Positions 24,130 through 32,572 of a stretch of DNA of 64,000 bases are shown here, piece after piece. The DNA comes from CAKVOD01 sp964606505 (lineage in GTDB: Bacteria > Bacillota > Clostridia > Christensenellales > UBA1242). Positions within the stretch are counted from its first letter, which is position 1; each line of letters begins with the position of its first letter. The notes beneath the pieces were generated by a model. The model worked only from the letters and a program-made list of their open reading frames with translations. It was not told the DNA's origin and ran no database searches. Made by a program: the position numbers and the translations under genes. The stretch spans positions 1 through 64,000 of the forward strand of contig CAZSGM010000006.1 in NCBI GenBank assembly GCA_964606505.1. Reading direction: 5' to 3'.

Positions 24130-26762
24130 TGTTTCCTTTTAGGCAACTTAGGCGCAGGTTTTCTTGGTGGCAGTTTTGGAGGTGCAAGTTTACCCGAAGG
24201 TTGCTTACCTGCCAAAGGCGCAGCACCTTGCGGCGACTTAACACCTACCGTAGCCTTTGTTGCGCGGTTTTCTGCTTGTTCTATTTTTTCTACTTTTTCT
24301 TGAGTTGGCTTTGTTGCAGCTTTTACACTTTGTGGTACTGCGGGCGCTCGCTTAATTGGTTTTACAAGTTGTGGCCGAATTTCAACGCGAGGCTGCCCAA
24401 ATATTTTAGGCGCCTCAACCTGCTCATCAAAATGCATAATTTCACTTTGAGCGTTTTCAATGAAATCGTCGGCTTGCTCTTCTTGCAAATCCGCCGCTTC
24501 AAATTCGTCCCCATTTTCAATTGCTGCTCTGTCGCGCGCGTCTACATCAAAATCAAAAGCATAGTCGTCTGCGTTTGCCTCTTCGTTTTGAGTTTCGCTT
24601 TCTACTTCATATTCTTTAGGCTCAACATCGTCATAACTGTTAAACTGCATTATGCTGTCAAAAATACTAGCACCGACTGGCTGCGTGCTTTCACTTAAAT
24701 CTTCCTCATTTAAGTTTTCAACTTCCTCGTTGTTTCCCTCCGCAAAATCTTGCACGTTTGAAACAGTGTTTACCTCTTCGTTAGGCACTCCGTTTTGCCC
24801 AGTAAAAATGTAGTAATTGTTATAATTGTTTGTAACCGCCCCGCTACTTTGTCCTTGCGCAACTTCTTGCTTAGGTGCAGCATTGTTTTGCTCTTGAGTA
24901 TCTGCATTTTTAGATTCGCTACTATTTCCATCCGCAACACTCTGCGCACTAATATTGTTGTTTTGTGCAGGAATGCTGCTATTTTTAGCAGGTGCACTGT
25001 CGTTTTGTGCGGGAATACTGCTATTTTGCGCATTTTGCAAAGTTATTGTTTTATTAATTACTTTGCCATTATTTGCAAAATTATCTACGCGTGGAGAGGT
25101 TGCCGCATTGCTATTTTGTGAGTTCGCGGCTGCGTTGCCGCCATTAGTATTTTGTTGACTGTACGCTGCCCTTTCCTCGTCAATCTCTTCTTGTGTTTTA
25201 AGTTGGTTGCTACCCTGCAACTTTTCGTACTCTTCTTGCAAGCGGCGCGCTTTATTTTTCTTTGTTTTTTCCGTCATCTCGTCAAGCAAATCAAAGAAAC
25301 TCTTCTTACCACTTGTTGCCTTTTTAATTGGCTCCTGAATTTGTCCCGTCGCCATTTCTAGCATACGTTGTTCTTCGTCTGCCTTACCAAGGTCAACTGC
25401 GCTTGCGTTACTAAAATCAACTGAATCAAAAGAAAACATTTCGTTAAGTTCGTCGTCTTTAAACTTGAACGCGCCGTTTTGAAATGAAATCCCTTCGCTC
25501 TCCGTTGGCGTAAATTTGACATTTAAACTTTCCAAAACTTGAGCAGCAGGCAATGGTTCCATATCGCTCAAAACATCGTCTTGTTCACGCCCAATACTCT
25601 CAATGCGCTCATTAAACAAATCGTCCTCTTCGTTTTCGCTGACGGTTGCAGCGCTCGATGTTTTGTTTAAAACATAAATCTTAGGCGCATTCAACTCGTA
25701 GTTTTCGCCAATAACCTTATTAGGAAAAATCTTAAATTTGCCACTGTCAAGTTTAAGTTTCAACGTATACTGCCCCTCATCAAACAAGTCGAGAATAACC
25801 TCGTATTCAATATTTCTCGAATATAGCAAAAGTTCGCACAATGAGGAAAACTTCCAAATGACATTATCAAATTTGCAAAGCATATTGTATTCTGACGCCG
25901 TTATGTCGCTCATATTGCTGTAACAATCTTTCGCGAGGCTTATAACCGCATTTTCAAGGTTGCCATCCTGCGAAAACAGTTTCTTAGGCACAAACTGCGA
26001 CAAAACTTTCAGCACGCGCTTTTTCGCAAAGTCAATCTCCTCCGTAAAGTCCAAAAACTCGCACAGCCCCGTGAGTTTCTTAATTTTCTTCGTGTACGCG
26101 TTCGCAACACCGATGTAGTCAATGTACGAAATGCCAAGTTTCCCATTAAACTCCACGATGTGGCAGATAGGTTTACCGTACGCGTCAATAACGCACTCTG
26201 CGTAACTAATACTGCGCTTTACATCCAGCCCCAAACTAATCAGCCACGCAAGCAAATGCGTTTGGTCAACCGCGTCGCCAAACCCACAATAAAAAGAAAG
26301 CAAACCATAGGCGTTTGTACTCAAACTTTGGCAAAGGGCACTTTGCACAGATTGTTGTTGTTCCGAATCAAACCTATCAAAGTTTGAAGACGTCAAACGA
26401 ACAAACTCACACGCAACCGCGCAAATCTGAGCAATGTTCATATCTTCGGAAAACAATTGTTTTGCGAGTTTTTGCGTATCTTTCTTAAAACCATCAAACA
26501 TTTTCTCGCAATCGCGGTTCTTCAAAATCGACAAAAGACTTGCAGGTAGCAAATCTATGTTTCCAAGATGGTTCCCTTGGCTTATCTTTATATAGTTTAA
26601 ATCAAGTTGTTTTTTACATAATAGGAATTCGCAAAACTCTTTTTTGTTTTGCTTTTGAGCAGTCGCAATTTTTTCGTCAAGTTTGTTTAAATACTGCGCG
26701 TCTGCCGTTTTAAAGTCAGAATAAGGGTTATTTAGTTCTTTTTTTTTCTTATTCTTAGCCAT
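24126..26762 (-). CDS. Large protein with degenerate transglutaminase-like domain and disordered tail
   Basis: An 878-residue cytoplasmic protein of unknown function. Residues about 155-220 resemble the transglutaminase fold of its downstream partner: YCGFGDAVDQTHLLAWLISL, then CHIVEFNGKLGISYIDYIG, with a Cys-His-Asp-like order. The second half is low-complexity: acidic segments, Asn/Gln/Ala-rich stretches with repeated NSSIPAQN, and a basic Pro/Lys/Arg end (PPKLPPRKPAPKLPKRKQ). This is typical of a disordered scaffold that binds acidic or nucleic-acid partners. It begins 10 bases after recR with a good ribosome site (TTAGGAG). Confidence 0.75.
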   Translation of the reverse strand: MAKNKKKKELNNPYSDFKTADAQYLNKLDEKIATAQKQNKKEFCEFLLCKKQLDLNYIKISQGNHLGNIDLLPASLLSILKNRDCEKMFDGFKKDTQKLAKQLFSEDMNIAQICAVACEFVRLTSSNFDRFDSEQQQSVQSALCQSLSTNAYGLLSFYCGFGDAVDQTHLLAWLISLGLDVKRSISYAECVIDAYGKPICHIVEFNGKLGISYIDYIGVANAYTKKIKKLTGLCEFLDFTEEIDFAKKRVLKVLSQFVPKKLFSQDGNLENAVISLAKDCYSNMSDITASEYNMLCKFDNVIWKFSSLCELLLYSRNIEYEVILDLFDEGQYTLKLKLDSGKFKIFPNKVIGENYELNAPKIYVLNKTSSAATVSENEEDDLFNERIESIGREQDDVLSDMEPLPAAQVLESLNVKFTPTESEGISFQNGAFKFKDDELNEMFSFDSVDFSNASAVDLGKADEEQRMLEMATGQIQEPIKKATSGKKSFFDLLDEMTEKTKKNKARRLQEEYEKLQGSNQLKTQEEIDEERAAYSQQNTNGGNAAANSQNSNAATSPRVDNFANNGKVINKTITLQNAQNSSIPAQNDSAPAKNSSIPAQNNNISAQSVADGNSSESKNADTQEQNNAAPKQEVAQGQSSGAVTNNYNNYYIFTGQNGVPNEEVNTVSNVQDFAEGNNEEVENLNEEDLSESTQPVGASIFDSIMQFNSYDDVEPKEYEVESETQNEEANADDYAFDFDVDARDRAAIENGDEFEAADLQEEQADDFIENAQSEIMHFDEQVEAPKIFGQPRVEIRPQLVKPIKRAPAVPQSVKAATKPTQEKVEKIEQAENRATKATVGVKSPQGAAPLAGKQPSGKLAPPKLPPRKPAPKLPKRKQ

Positions 26763-26771
26763 AATACTCTC

Positions 26772-27362
26772 CTAAATTTCTTTTCTGTCTTCCAATGCCC
26801 TAGATAAAGTAATCTCGTCCGCGTACTCAATGTCGCTACCCATTGACACTCCTTGCGACAAACGCGTAATTTTTATGCCAAACGGCTTAAGAAGTTTGGA
26901 AATGTACATTGCAGTTGCCTCGCCCTCAACGTCGGGGTTCGTCGCCATAATGATTTCCTCAACATCGCCGCGCTGCACGCGGGCAAGCAACTCCTTAATG
27001 CGAATGTCATCAGGCCCACGATTATCAAGCGGGCTCAACGTCCCGTGCAACACGTGGTACTGCCCTTTAAACCCCTTGACTTTTTCAAGCGCCAAAACAT
27101 CCTTAGGTTCCTTAACAACGCAAATGATTTTGCTCTGTCTCGTCGCGCAAATCTCACAAATGTCCTTGTCGGTAAAGTTTCCGCAGTTAGCGCAATAGTG
27201 AATGTTTTTGTTCGCCAAAACCAGTGCTTCAGCAAACTTTTGCACATACTTTTCATCCTTATTTAGGATAAAATACGCGTACCTTTGCGCAGTTTTTGTG
27301 CCAACTCCCGGAAGATTAGAAAAAAAGTTTATTAATTTCTCTAAACTTTCAATCTGATTCAT
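26772..27362 (-). CDS. recR: Recombination mediator RecR
   Basis: Works with RecO (and RecF, encoded at 38365) to load RecA on gapped DNA. The helix-hairpin-helix LPGVGTKTAQRYA, a four-Cys zinc finger (CANCGNFTDKDICEICA) and the Toprim region are present. Length of 196 residues is normal. Its ATG shares one base with the TAA stop of the ybaB gene. The order dnaX-ybaB-recR is conserved across Bacillota. Confidence 0.96.
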   Translation of the reverse strand: MNQIESLEKLINFFSNLPGVGTKTAQRYAYFILNKDEKYVQKFAEALVLANKNIHYCANCGNFTDKDICEICATRQSKIICVVKEPKDVLALEKVKGFKGQYHVLHGTLSPLDNRGPDDIRIKELLARVQRGDVEEIIMATNPDVEGEATAMYISKLLKPFGIKITRLSQGVSMGSDIEYADEITLSRALEDRKEI

Positions 27363-27685
27363 TAAAATCCACCCATTCCGTTAGGAAGTTTTGGCGCAAT
27401 GCGCTCTTCAAGTTCCTTAATTTGCGCGTTAGCGTCGTTAACTGCTGCAATAATCAAGTCCTCAAGCATTTCAAGGTCATCCATATCGACCGCGTTAGGA
27501 TTGATTTTGATTGCCTGCAATTCATACTTGCCGTTCATTGTAACTTCTACCATATCGCCGCCACTTTTTGCAGTAACAACACTTTCTTCAAGTTTTTGCT
27601 TATCCTCCGCCATTTTTTGTTGCATAGCTTGCGCCTGTTTCATTAGTTGTTGCATATTCATACCACCAAATCCACCTTTCATCAT
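27362..27685 (-). CDS. ybaB: Nucleoid-associated protein, YbaB/EbfC family
   Basis: Small DNA-binding dimer of 107 residues. The N-terminal Gly/Met part and the helix MQQLMKQAQAMQQKMAEDKQ are typical, as are VTAKSGGDMVEVTMNGKYEL and the C-terminal helix. Location between dnaX and recR confirms it. Ribosome site AAAGGAG; either of two adjacent ATGs may start it. Confidence 0.95.
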   Translation of the reverse strand: MMKGGFGGMNMQQLMKQAQAMQQKMAEDKQKLEESVVTAKSGGDMVEVTMNGKYELQAIKINPNAVDMDDLEMLEDLIIAAVNDANAQIKELEERIAPKLPNGMGGF

Positions 27686-27708
27686 AATAAAAATCTCCTT
27701 TCCTTATA

Positions 27709-28230
27709 TTATATTATTATCAATTTTTCGCCAAATTTATTTTTTAGATATTCAATATCTGCGGAATTTGCTTGTTGCGCTCCCAAATCTTTGCAAACTT
27801 TCAAGTTTAGATTGGCAACTTTTTTTACAACTTCCTGCATCATATTAAAATACTGAATATTGTCAAACTCATTTGAGTGCATATATAACTCAAAATTGTT
27901 GCCGTTAATTTTGGTTTTATCTACCATTTCACAAATGGCTCCAAGTATATTGTCTCCATTTTGTTTTAACTCTAACAAAATGTCCCCCCACAATTGCATT
28001 TCTGCCGAAACGCCTGACTTCCCGAAAACATCCTCGCCAATACTCACAAGCTGCGCCTCTAGTTTCTCTTCGTCCACGTTTGGGGCAGGCTCAAAGTTTA
28101 ACTCCTCTGCAATCGCAGAGTAATCAACCCCGCCTCCTGCCTCGCAAGTTACCGCGTAATCGCCCACTTGTTCACTTGCGTTATCTAGCTCTTCAACTAC
28201 TTGCTCGTCATCCGTTTTTTTTTCATACAT
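27709..28230 (-). CDS. dnaX: C-terminal (tau) part of DnaX in a shifted frame
   Basis: A 173-residue frame that overlaps the end of the dnaX N-terminal frame by 34 bases. Its acidic linker and helical end (LWGDILLELKQNGDNILGAI, NMMQEVVKKVANLNLKV) fit the tau-specific region, which in DnaX contacts the polymerase and helicase. A nine-A tract at 28215-28223 lies in the overlap. A -1 slip there joins the frames into a protein of about 530 residues, the usual DnaX length. A separate start at ATG 28230 behind GCGGGG is also possible. Confidence 0.8.
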   Translation of the reverse strand: MYEKKTDDEQVVEELDNASEQVGDYAVTCEAGGGVDYSAIAEELNFEPAPNVDEEKLEAQLVSIGEDVFGKSGVSAEMQLWGDILLELKQNGDNILGAICEMVDKTKINGNNFELYMHSNEFDNIQYFNMMQEVVKKVANLNLKVCKDLGAQQANSADIEYLKNKFGEKLIII

Positions 28231-29300
28231 TTTAGCCCCGCAACCTCTATCAATAGTTGTGGACGCATACTGTATTTTAAATTGAGTTCAACCTGTCCAA
28301 ACTCCGCCAAACAATCGGTAATTTGCGACATTTCAAACTCTTTTGCCTGTCTAATCATCATTTCTTCAATGTCTTTGCGCAGAACAATCATTTTTTTGTA
28401 CTCCTTACAAGTCTTAACGACCATAAGGTTTCTAAAATAAACCGATATATCCCTTGCAAGCATTGAAATACTTTTGCCCATTTTGACTAAGTTGTCAACC
28501 GTCTCTAAGTATTTCCCAGCATCGCCCGTCATAATACACTGCACAAGTTCGCCCAAAACACCCTCGTCGTTAACCCCCAGCACCTGCATAACTCCGTCAT
28601 AAGTAACGCTCCCGTTGCCGAACGAAACACACATATCAGCGATTGACAAAGTATCTCTCGCGCTTCCGTTCCCCTCTTTGGCAATGTACGCAACCGCGCC
28701 ATCGTCGTACTTAATCCCTGAGTCGTCAAACACTTCTTTCAACATCTTCTCAAGCACTTCTTGCTCAATAAGTTTAAAGTCAAAACGCATACACCTAGAC
28801 AAAATAGTCGACGGCAATTTTTGCACTTCAGTTGTCGCAAGTATAAACACGCAATGCAGCGGCGGCTCCTCAAGCGTTTTTAGCAGCGCGTTAAATGCCG
28901 AGTCAGTCAGCATATGAACCTCGTCAATTATGTAAACCTTATAACGCCCCGTAACAGGTGGGTACTTAACTTTCTCTCGCAAGTCGCGCACTTCATCCAC
29001 GCGGTTGTTACTCGCGGCGTCGATTTCCATAATGTCCATATTGCTCAAAACATCTGTTTCGCAACACGCCCTACATTTCCCGCACGGCGACCCATCGACA
29101 GGCGACTCACAGTTGATAGCGCGCGCAAAAATTTTCGCAACGCTAGTTTTCCCCGTCCCGCGCGTCCCACAAAACAAATATGCGTGGCTGATTTTGTTCG
29201 ATTTAATTTGGTTTATCAAAGTTTTGGTTATGTGGTCTTGCCCGACAACCTTATCAAAAGTTTGCGGACGATATTTTCTATATAATGCTAAGTAAGCCAT
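28197..29300 (-). CDS. dnaX: DNA polymerase III subunit gamma (N-terminal DnaX)
   Basis: Clamp-loader ATPase. Walker A is GTRGTGKTS, the zinc site runs CESPVDGSPCGKCRACC, and Walker B is IIDEVHML, followed by sensor residues (LKTLEEPPLH) and the arginine-finger block LSRCMRF. The frame ends after 367 residues, right behind a nine-A tract, giving a gamma-like product. The tau part is in the -1 frame (27709-28230). Ribosome site AGAGGAG. It follows sigH by 9 bases. Confidence 0.95.
   Translation of the reverse strand: MAYLALYRKYRPQTFDKVVGQDHITKTLINQIKSNKISHAYLFCGTRGTGKTSVAKIFARAINCESPVDGSPCGKCRACCETDVLSNMDIMEIDAASNNRVDEVRDLREKVKYPPVTGRYKVYIIDEVHMLTDSAFNALLKTLEEPPLHCVFILATTEVQKLPSTILSRCMRFDFKLIEQEVLEKMLKEVFDDSGIKYDDGAVAYIAKEGNGSARDTLSIADMCVSFGNGSVTYDGVMQVLGVNDEGVLGELVQCIMTGDAGKYLETVDNLVKMGKSISMLARDISVYFRNLMVVKTCKEYKKMIVLRKDIEEMMIRQAKEFEMSQITDCLAEFGQVELNLKYSMRPQLLIEVAGLKCMKKKRMTSK
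28215..28223 (-). promoter_or_regulatory. Nine-A slippery tract of dnaX
   Basis: Coding strand reads ATG AAA AAA AAA CGG. A -1 slip gives AAA ACG GAT and enters the tau frame. GCGGGG about 12 bases upstream resembles the stimulatory ribosome-like site of E. coli dnaX. Nine As also occur in Thermus thermophilus dnaX, where transcription slips. Confidence 0.75.
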
Positions 29301-29309
29301 TTTTCTCCT

Positions 29310-29906
29310 CTATTCATTATCAAAGTCTGAAAGCGAAATTTTTGCCTTAATCCTCGTCAACCCATTGTCGACGCTCTTAGGACTTTTATCAAGTTTTTCG
29401 GCAATTTCGTTATACGTCAAACCGTCTAGGTATAATTTTAACACATTTTTCTCAAAAACGCTAAGATTTTGAGTCGCTTTATCAAAAAGTTTTGCGTAAC
29501 GCTCACGATTTATCAATATTGACTCGGGGTCGCTTTCATCCCACGTTTGATAATCAAAAATTTCGCCCTCTTCCTCGTCGTTTTCGCCTGTTGATGAAAT
29601 CAAACTTATAGACTGATTTAGCGGTAAATTCTTCTTGGAGTTTGCACTCTTTATGGCATTAAAAACCGCGCGCTCTATGCATACTTTTGCATAACTTTTA
29701 AAATTAACGTCCTTTTGTTCATCAAAAGTTACAATCGCGCGATAAAGCCCAATCATCCCCTCTTGAATTAAGTCGTCAATTTCTGCCCCAATCAAAAAAT
29801 ACTTGCGCACAATTTGGTTGATAAGCGGCTTGTTTTGTTTTAGCAGTTCTTCAAGCGCATAATCGTCGCCACCTTTGAACCTAACTATAAGTTCTCTCTC
29901 TTCCAT
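29310..29906 (-). CDS. sigH: RNA polymerase sigma factor, SigH-like
   Basis: Sigma-70 family factor of 198 residues. Region 2 reads YFLIGAEIDDLIQEGMIGLY, very close to Bacillus SigH. Region 4 reads VLKLYLDGLTYNEIAEKLDK then KSVDNGLTRIKAK. In Bacillus SigH controls entry into sporulation and competence. The neighbours mrnC and rlmB upstream are the same as in Bacillus, which supports the name. The start at 29906 has GGAG upstream and lies two bases after the rlmB stop. Confidence 0.92.
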   Translation of the reverse strand: MEERELIVRFKGGDDYALEELLKQNKPLINQIVRKYFLIGAEIDDLIQEGMIGLYRAIVTFDEQKDVNFKSYAKVCIERAVFNAIKSANSKKNLPLNQSISLISSTGENDEEEGEIFDYQTWDESDPESILINRERYAKLFDKATQNLSVFEKNVLKLYLDGLTYNEIAEKLDKSPKSVDNGLTRIKAKISLSDFDNE

Positions 29907-29908
29907 AT

Positions 29909-30604
29909 TTATCTTTGCTCCAATGCTTGGAAAACAATTATCCCGCACGCAACCGACGCGTTGAGCGAATTGAGTTTTCCTCGCATTTCAATTTTTAGTG
30001 TTCCGTCACAAATCTGTCGCGTAAGCCTGTGCACGCCACTGCCCTCGTTCCCGATAACAATCCCGATTTTACCCGTCAAGTTGGTGTTTTTAGCTGGCTC
30101 GCCATCCATTGCGGTCGCAAAGACAAAGTAGCCGTTCCGCTTCAATGTTTCAATCGCGTCGTTCAAACTCCCAACCTGCGCAATCTTAACGTGGTTAACC
30201 GCCCCTGCGCTGGTCTTAAAAACAGTTTCATTGACTTCACATGCGCGATGTTTTGGAATAACAATCCCATCAACCCCCGCGCACTCGCACGTCCTAATAA
30301 TGCTGCCAAGATTGTGCGGATCCTCGATGCTGTCAAGCAAAACTATGAACCCAGCCTCTTTTATCAAACTCTCAAGCGCAACATACTTAAACCCCTCAAT
30401 GTTTGCAATAACACCTTGGTGTTTGTGCGTCCTTGAAATGTCGTCAAGTTTTTGTTTAGGCACATACTTAACCTTAATATGTCTTTCCTGCGCAAGTTTC
30501 TCAATTTCGCCCGCGGACTTGCTCCCCTGCAAAATCAACAAACTTTCAAACTGCTTGCCCACTCGCAATGCCTCTAAAACACTGTTTTTCCCTTCTATTT
30601 GCAT
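29909..30604 (-). CDS. rlmB: 23S rRNA (guanosine-2'-O-)-methyltransferase RlmB-type (SpoU/TrmH family)
   Basis: SPOUT methyltransferase that 2'-O-methylates a ribose in 23S rRNA. The N-terminal substrate-binding domain starts IEGKNSVLEAL. The SAM knot motifs are DSIEDPHNLGSIIRTCECAG, IVIGNEGSGVHRL and LNSLNASVACGIIVF. The 231-residue length fits. It overlaps the end of mrnC by 10 bases; the ribosome site AAAGGAAAA lies inside mrnC. Confidence 0.93.
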   Translation of the reverse strand: MQIEGKNSVLEALRVGKQFESLLILQGSKSAGEIEKLAQERHIKVKYVPKQKLDDISRTHKHQGVIANIEGFKYVALESLIKEAGFIVLLDSIEDPHNLGSIIRTCECAGVDGIVIPKHRACEVNETVFKTSAGAVNHVKIAQVGSLNDAIETLKRNGYFVFATAMDGEPAKNTNLTGKIGIVIGNEGSGVHRLTRQICDGTLKIEMRGKLNSLNASVACGIIVFQALEQR

Positions 30605-31041
30605 ATGTTTTCCTTTATTATTTTTTCTTCAACAATTTTTACACTTTGGCGCATTAAGTTGTTTAAACGTTCAATATTACCCGACATAAACACATACCCC
30701 AGCACGCTTTCGTAACTTGTCGCCTGCCTATACGTCTCGATACTTGCGTTTTTAGCCGTGTGGTGCAATTTACTATTGCGCGCGCGCTTACCGACGTCAA
30801 GTTCCTTTTCAGTCAAAACGCCTGCAAGCTCGTCGTACACAATCGCCTGACTTTCTGCTTTAACGTAAATATTTGCTATTTTGTTAAGTTTCCCGCTATT
30901 TTGCAGCGTGTTTTTTGCCAAATGTGCGCGAACATACGCCGTCCATAGCCCGTCGCCCACAAATGCAAGCACTAAAACATTTCTTAAATGCGCCTCTTTT
31001 TCGTCGCAAATGTTGTCCAATTCTTCCAAAAATTCTTTCAT
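30595..31041 (-). CDS. mrnC: Mini-ribonuclease 3
   Basis: Double-strand-specific RNase that matures 23S rRNA. It has one RNase III-like catalytic domain and no dsRNA-binding domain, 148 residues. Motifs are LAFVGDGLWTAYVRAHL, NSKLHHTAKNAS and YESVLGYVFMSG. The position before rlmB matches Bacillus. ATG 31041 lies six bases after a TATAAT box, so the mRNA seems to begin at the start codon and lack a ribosome site. Confidence 0.92.
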   Translation of the reverse strand: MKEFLEELDNICDEKEAHLRNVLVLAFVGDGLWTAYVRAHLAKNTLQNSGKLNKIANIYVKAESQAIVYDELAGVLTEKELDVGKRARNSKLHHTAKNASIETYRQATSYESVLGYVFMSGNIERLNNLMRQSVKIVEEKIIKENICK

Positions 31042-31076
31042 TGTTTGATTATACCACAATTATTAAATAATTACAA
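31041..31076 (-). promoter_or_regulatory. Promoter for the mrnC operon, apparently leaderless
   Basis: TTGTAA (31076-31071), 17 bases, TATAAT (31053-31048) with the extension TTGTGG. Six bases then separate the -10 box from the ATG, so the predicted first transcribed base is the A of ATG. Confidence 0.75.
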
Positions 31077-31080
31077 CCAT

Positions 31081-31110
31081 TTAACAAATATTGTGCGCCA
31101 CTCATATAAT
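31081..31110 (+). promoter_or_regulatory. Promoter for the ZIP transporter gene
   Basis: TTAACA (31081-31086), 18 bases, TATAAT (31105-31110), 27 bases before the start codon at 31138. It is back to back with the mrnC promoter. Confidence 0.7.
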
Positions 31111-31137
31111 GGACTAGTACTATACATAGGAGAAAAA

Positions 31138-31935
31138 ATGTTAGAATTTTTAAATGCAATACCAATTTTTTGGCAGTGCGTTATTTGCGCGGTTTTCTGC
31201 TTTTTGTGCACAACCTTCGGCGCAATGCTAATTTTTGCGTTCAAAAATAAAAGTCCCGACCAAATGTCGAAACTTTTAGCGCTTGCAGGCGGAATTATGA
31301 TTGCATCCTCGTTCTTTTCATTGCTTTCGCCTGCTATTGAGGCTTGCGAGGAAAACAATTTGCCAATATACCTATTTGTTGCGATAGGCTTTCTGGTTGG
31401 CGGGTTGTTTATTGTTTTATCGGACAAAATACTTGACAAGTTTTTCAACTTTGAGCGTCTTGCAAAACATCGGGCGATGAAGCGCGCCGTTGTTTTTACT
31501 GGCTCAATTGTTATACACAATATCCCTGAGGGTATGGCGGTGGGGGTTGCGTTTGGGTCGCTCGCAACTGCTACAGGTCAGCCAAGTGCGGTTGCCGCAA
31601 TACTCCTTGCGGTTGGAATAGGTATTCAAAATATACCTGAGGGTCTAACTGTTGCGCTACCACTTCGAGCACAAGGAGTTTCAACCAAAAAGGCGTTTTT
31701 TGTCGGGATGATGTCGGGGAGTGTTGAGCCGCTATTTGCCGTGCTTGCGTTCGCGCTTTGCTTTTACGTAACAAGCATTCTGTCTTTCTTATTAAGTTTT
31801 GCGGCGGGAGCGATGGTTGCAGTCGCAGCGTGCGAACTCATCCCTGAGGCAACCAAGTGTGGCAAAAATAAAGCAACTATTTTTATGGTTATAGGGTTTT
31901 CAGTTATGGCACTTCTCGACACCGCCTTTCAATAA
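31138..31935 (+). CDS. ZIP-family divalent metal transporter
   Basis: Membrane importer for zinc or another divalent cation, 265 residues with about eight membrane segments. The metal-site motifs are HNIPEGMAVG (segment 4) and IQNIPEGLTVA (segment 5), where the usual His is replaced by Gln. This resembles the ZupT/GufA type. The start at ATG 31138 has the ribosome site TAGGAG; the upstream extension has none. Confidence 0.93.
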   Translation: MLEFLNAIPIFWQCVICAVFCFLCTTFGAMLIFAFKNKSPDQMSKLLALAGGIMIASSFFSLLSPAIEACEENNLPIYLFVAIGFLVGGLFIVLSDKILDKFFNFERLAKHRAMKRAVVFTGSIVIHNIPEGMAVGVAFGSLATATGQPSAVAAILLAVGIGIQNIPEGLTVALPLRAQGVSTKKAFFVGMMSGSVEPLFAVLAFALCFYVTSILSFLLSFAAGAMVAVAACELIPEATKCGKNKATIFMVIGFSVMALLDTAFQ

Positions 31936-31954
31936 GCCAAACTACGATATATAA

Positions 31955-32020
31955 TCCGTAGTTAGATAGTCCGTAGTTAGATAGTCCGTAGTTAGATAGT
32001 CCGTAGTTAGATAGTCCGTA
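31955..32020. repeat. 15-bp tandem repeat, four copies
   Basis: Unit TCCGTAGTTAGATAG repeated four times exactly plus six bases, right behind the ZIP gene and before the terminator. Confidence 0.93.
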
Positions 32021-32023
32021 AAA

Positions 32024-32072
32024 AAAAATAAGCGACCGCAACAAAAAGTTGCAATGTCGCATATTTTTTTGT
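32024..32072 (+). terminator. Bidirectional terminator after ZIP gene and the facing membrane protein
   Basis: GCGAC / GTCGC outer stem with a GCAAC / GTTGC inner stem, A9 to the left and T7 to the right, between convergent genes. Confidence 0.75.
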
Positions 32073-32074
32073 CA

Positions 32075-32572
32075 TTACTTTTTCAATGCTTTGCCAGCAA
32101 ATACCATTGCAGCTGTTGCTACGCCAAAAATTGTTGTCAAAATTGCACCAATACCTACACTAGTTGTAAACCCAATGGTCGCCGTGCCTACTTCAACAGT
32201 TGAAGTAGTGTTGCTAGCGTACACAAATGTGCAAATCAACCCAACAATAATAACTACAGCAAAAACAATGGCTGCAATCATAAGGATTTTTTCAATCAGT
32301 TTGTTATCAAAGAAAATGTTAGCAACAAACAAAATTGCCAAAACTAATCCTAAGAAGAAAGCAATAGAAAAACATATTGTCATAAGTGCAAACTCAGTAG
32401 GCGCACCATCTAGCCCCACTTCCCAACATTTAAATAAGTTGTACCCAGTAGAAACATCAGTCGCTTCAGTCGACATCACAAAAACGTGGCAAATCAACAT
32501 CATTGAAGCAAGGAATGCGCAAACTGCTGCAACACCTTTGACAATAACATTTGTCTTATCTGTTTTTTTCAT
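32075..32572 (-). CDS. Small membrane protein with about four membrane segments
   Basis: 165-residue protein of unknown function. Segments: VKGVAAVCAFLASMMLICHV, ICFSIAFFLGLVLAILFVAN, IAAIVFAVVIIVGLICTFVY and TSVGIGAILTTIFGVATAAM, ending in short basic KALKK. A loop between segments 1 and 2 carries a conserved-looking GYNLFKCWE. ATG 32572 has the ribosome site GGAGGG. Confidence 0.75.
   Translation of the reverse strand: MKKTDKTNVIVKGVAAVCAFLASMMLICHVFVMSTEATDVSTGYNLFKCWEVGLDGAPTEFALMTICFSIAFFLGLVLAILFVANIFFDNKLIEKILMIAAIVFAVVIIVGLICTFVYASNTTSTVEVGTATIGFTTSVGIGAILTTIFGVATAAMVFAGKALKK

Noticed and set aside
27709..29300. Ordinary dnaX frameshift mutation or assembly error
   Set aside because: The shift falls exactly on a nine-A tract with an upstream ribosome-like site, as in known programmed dnaX systems. 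An indel error in A9 cannot be fully excluded.
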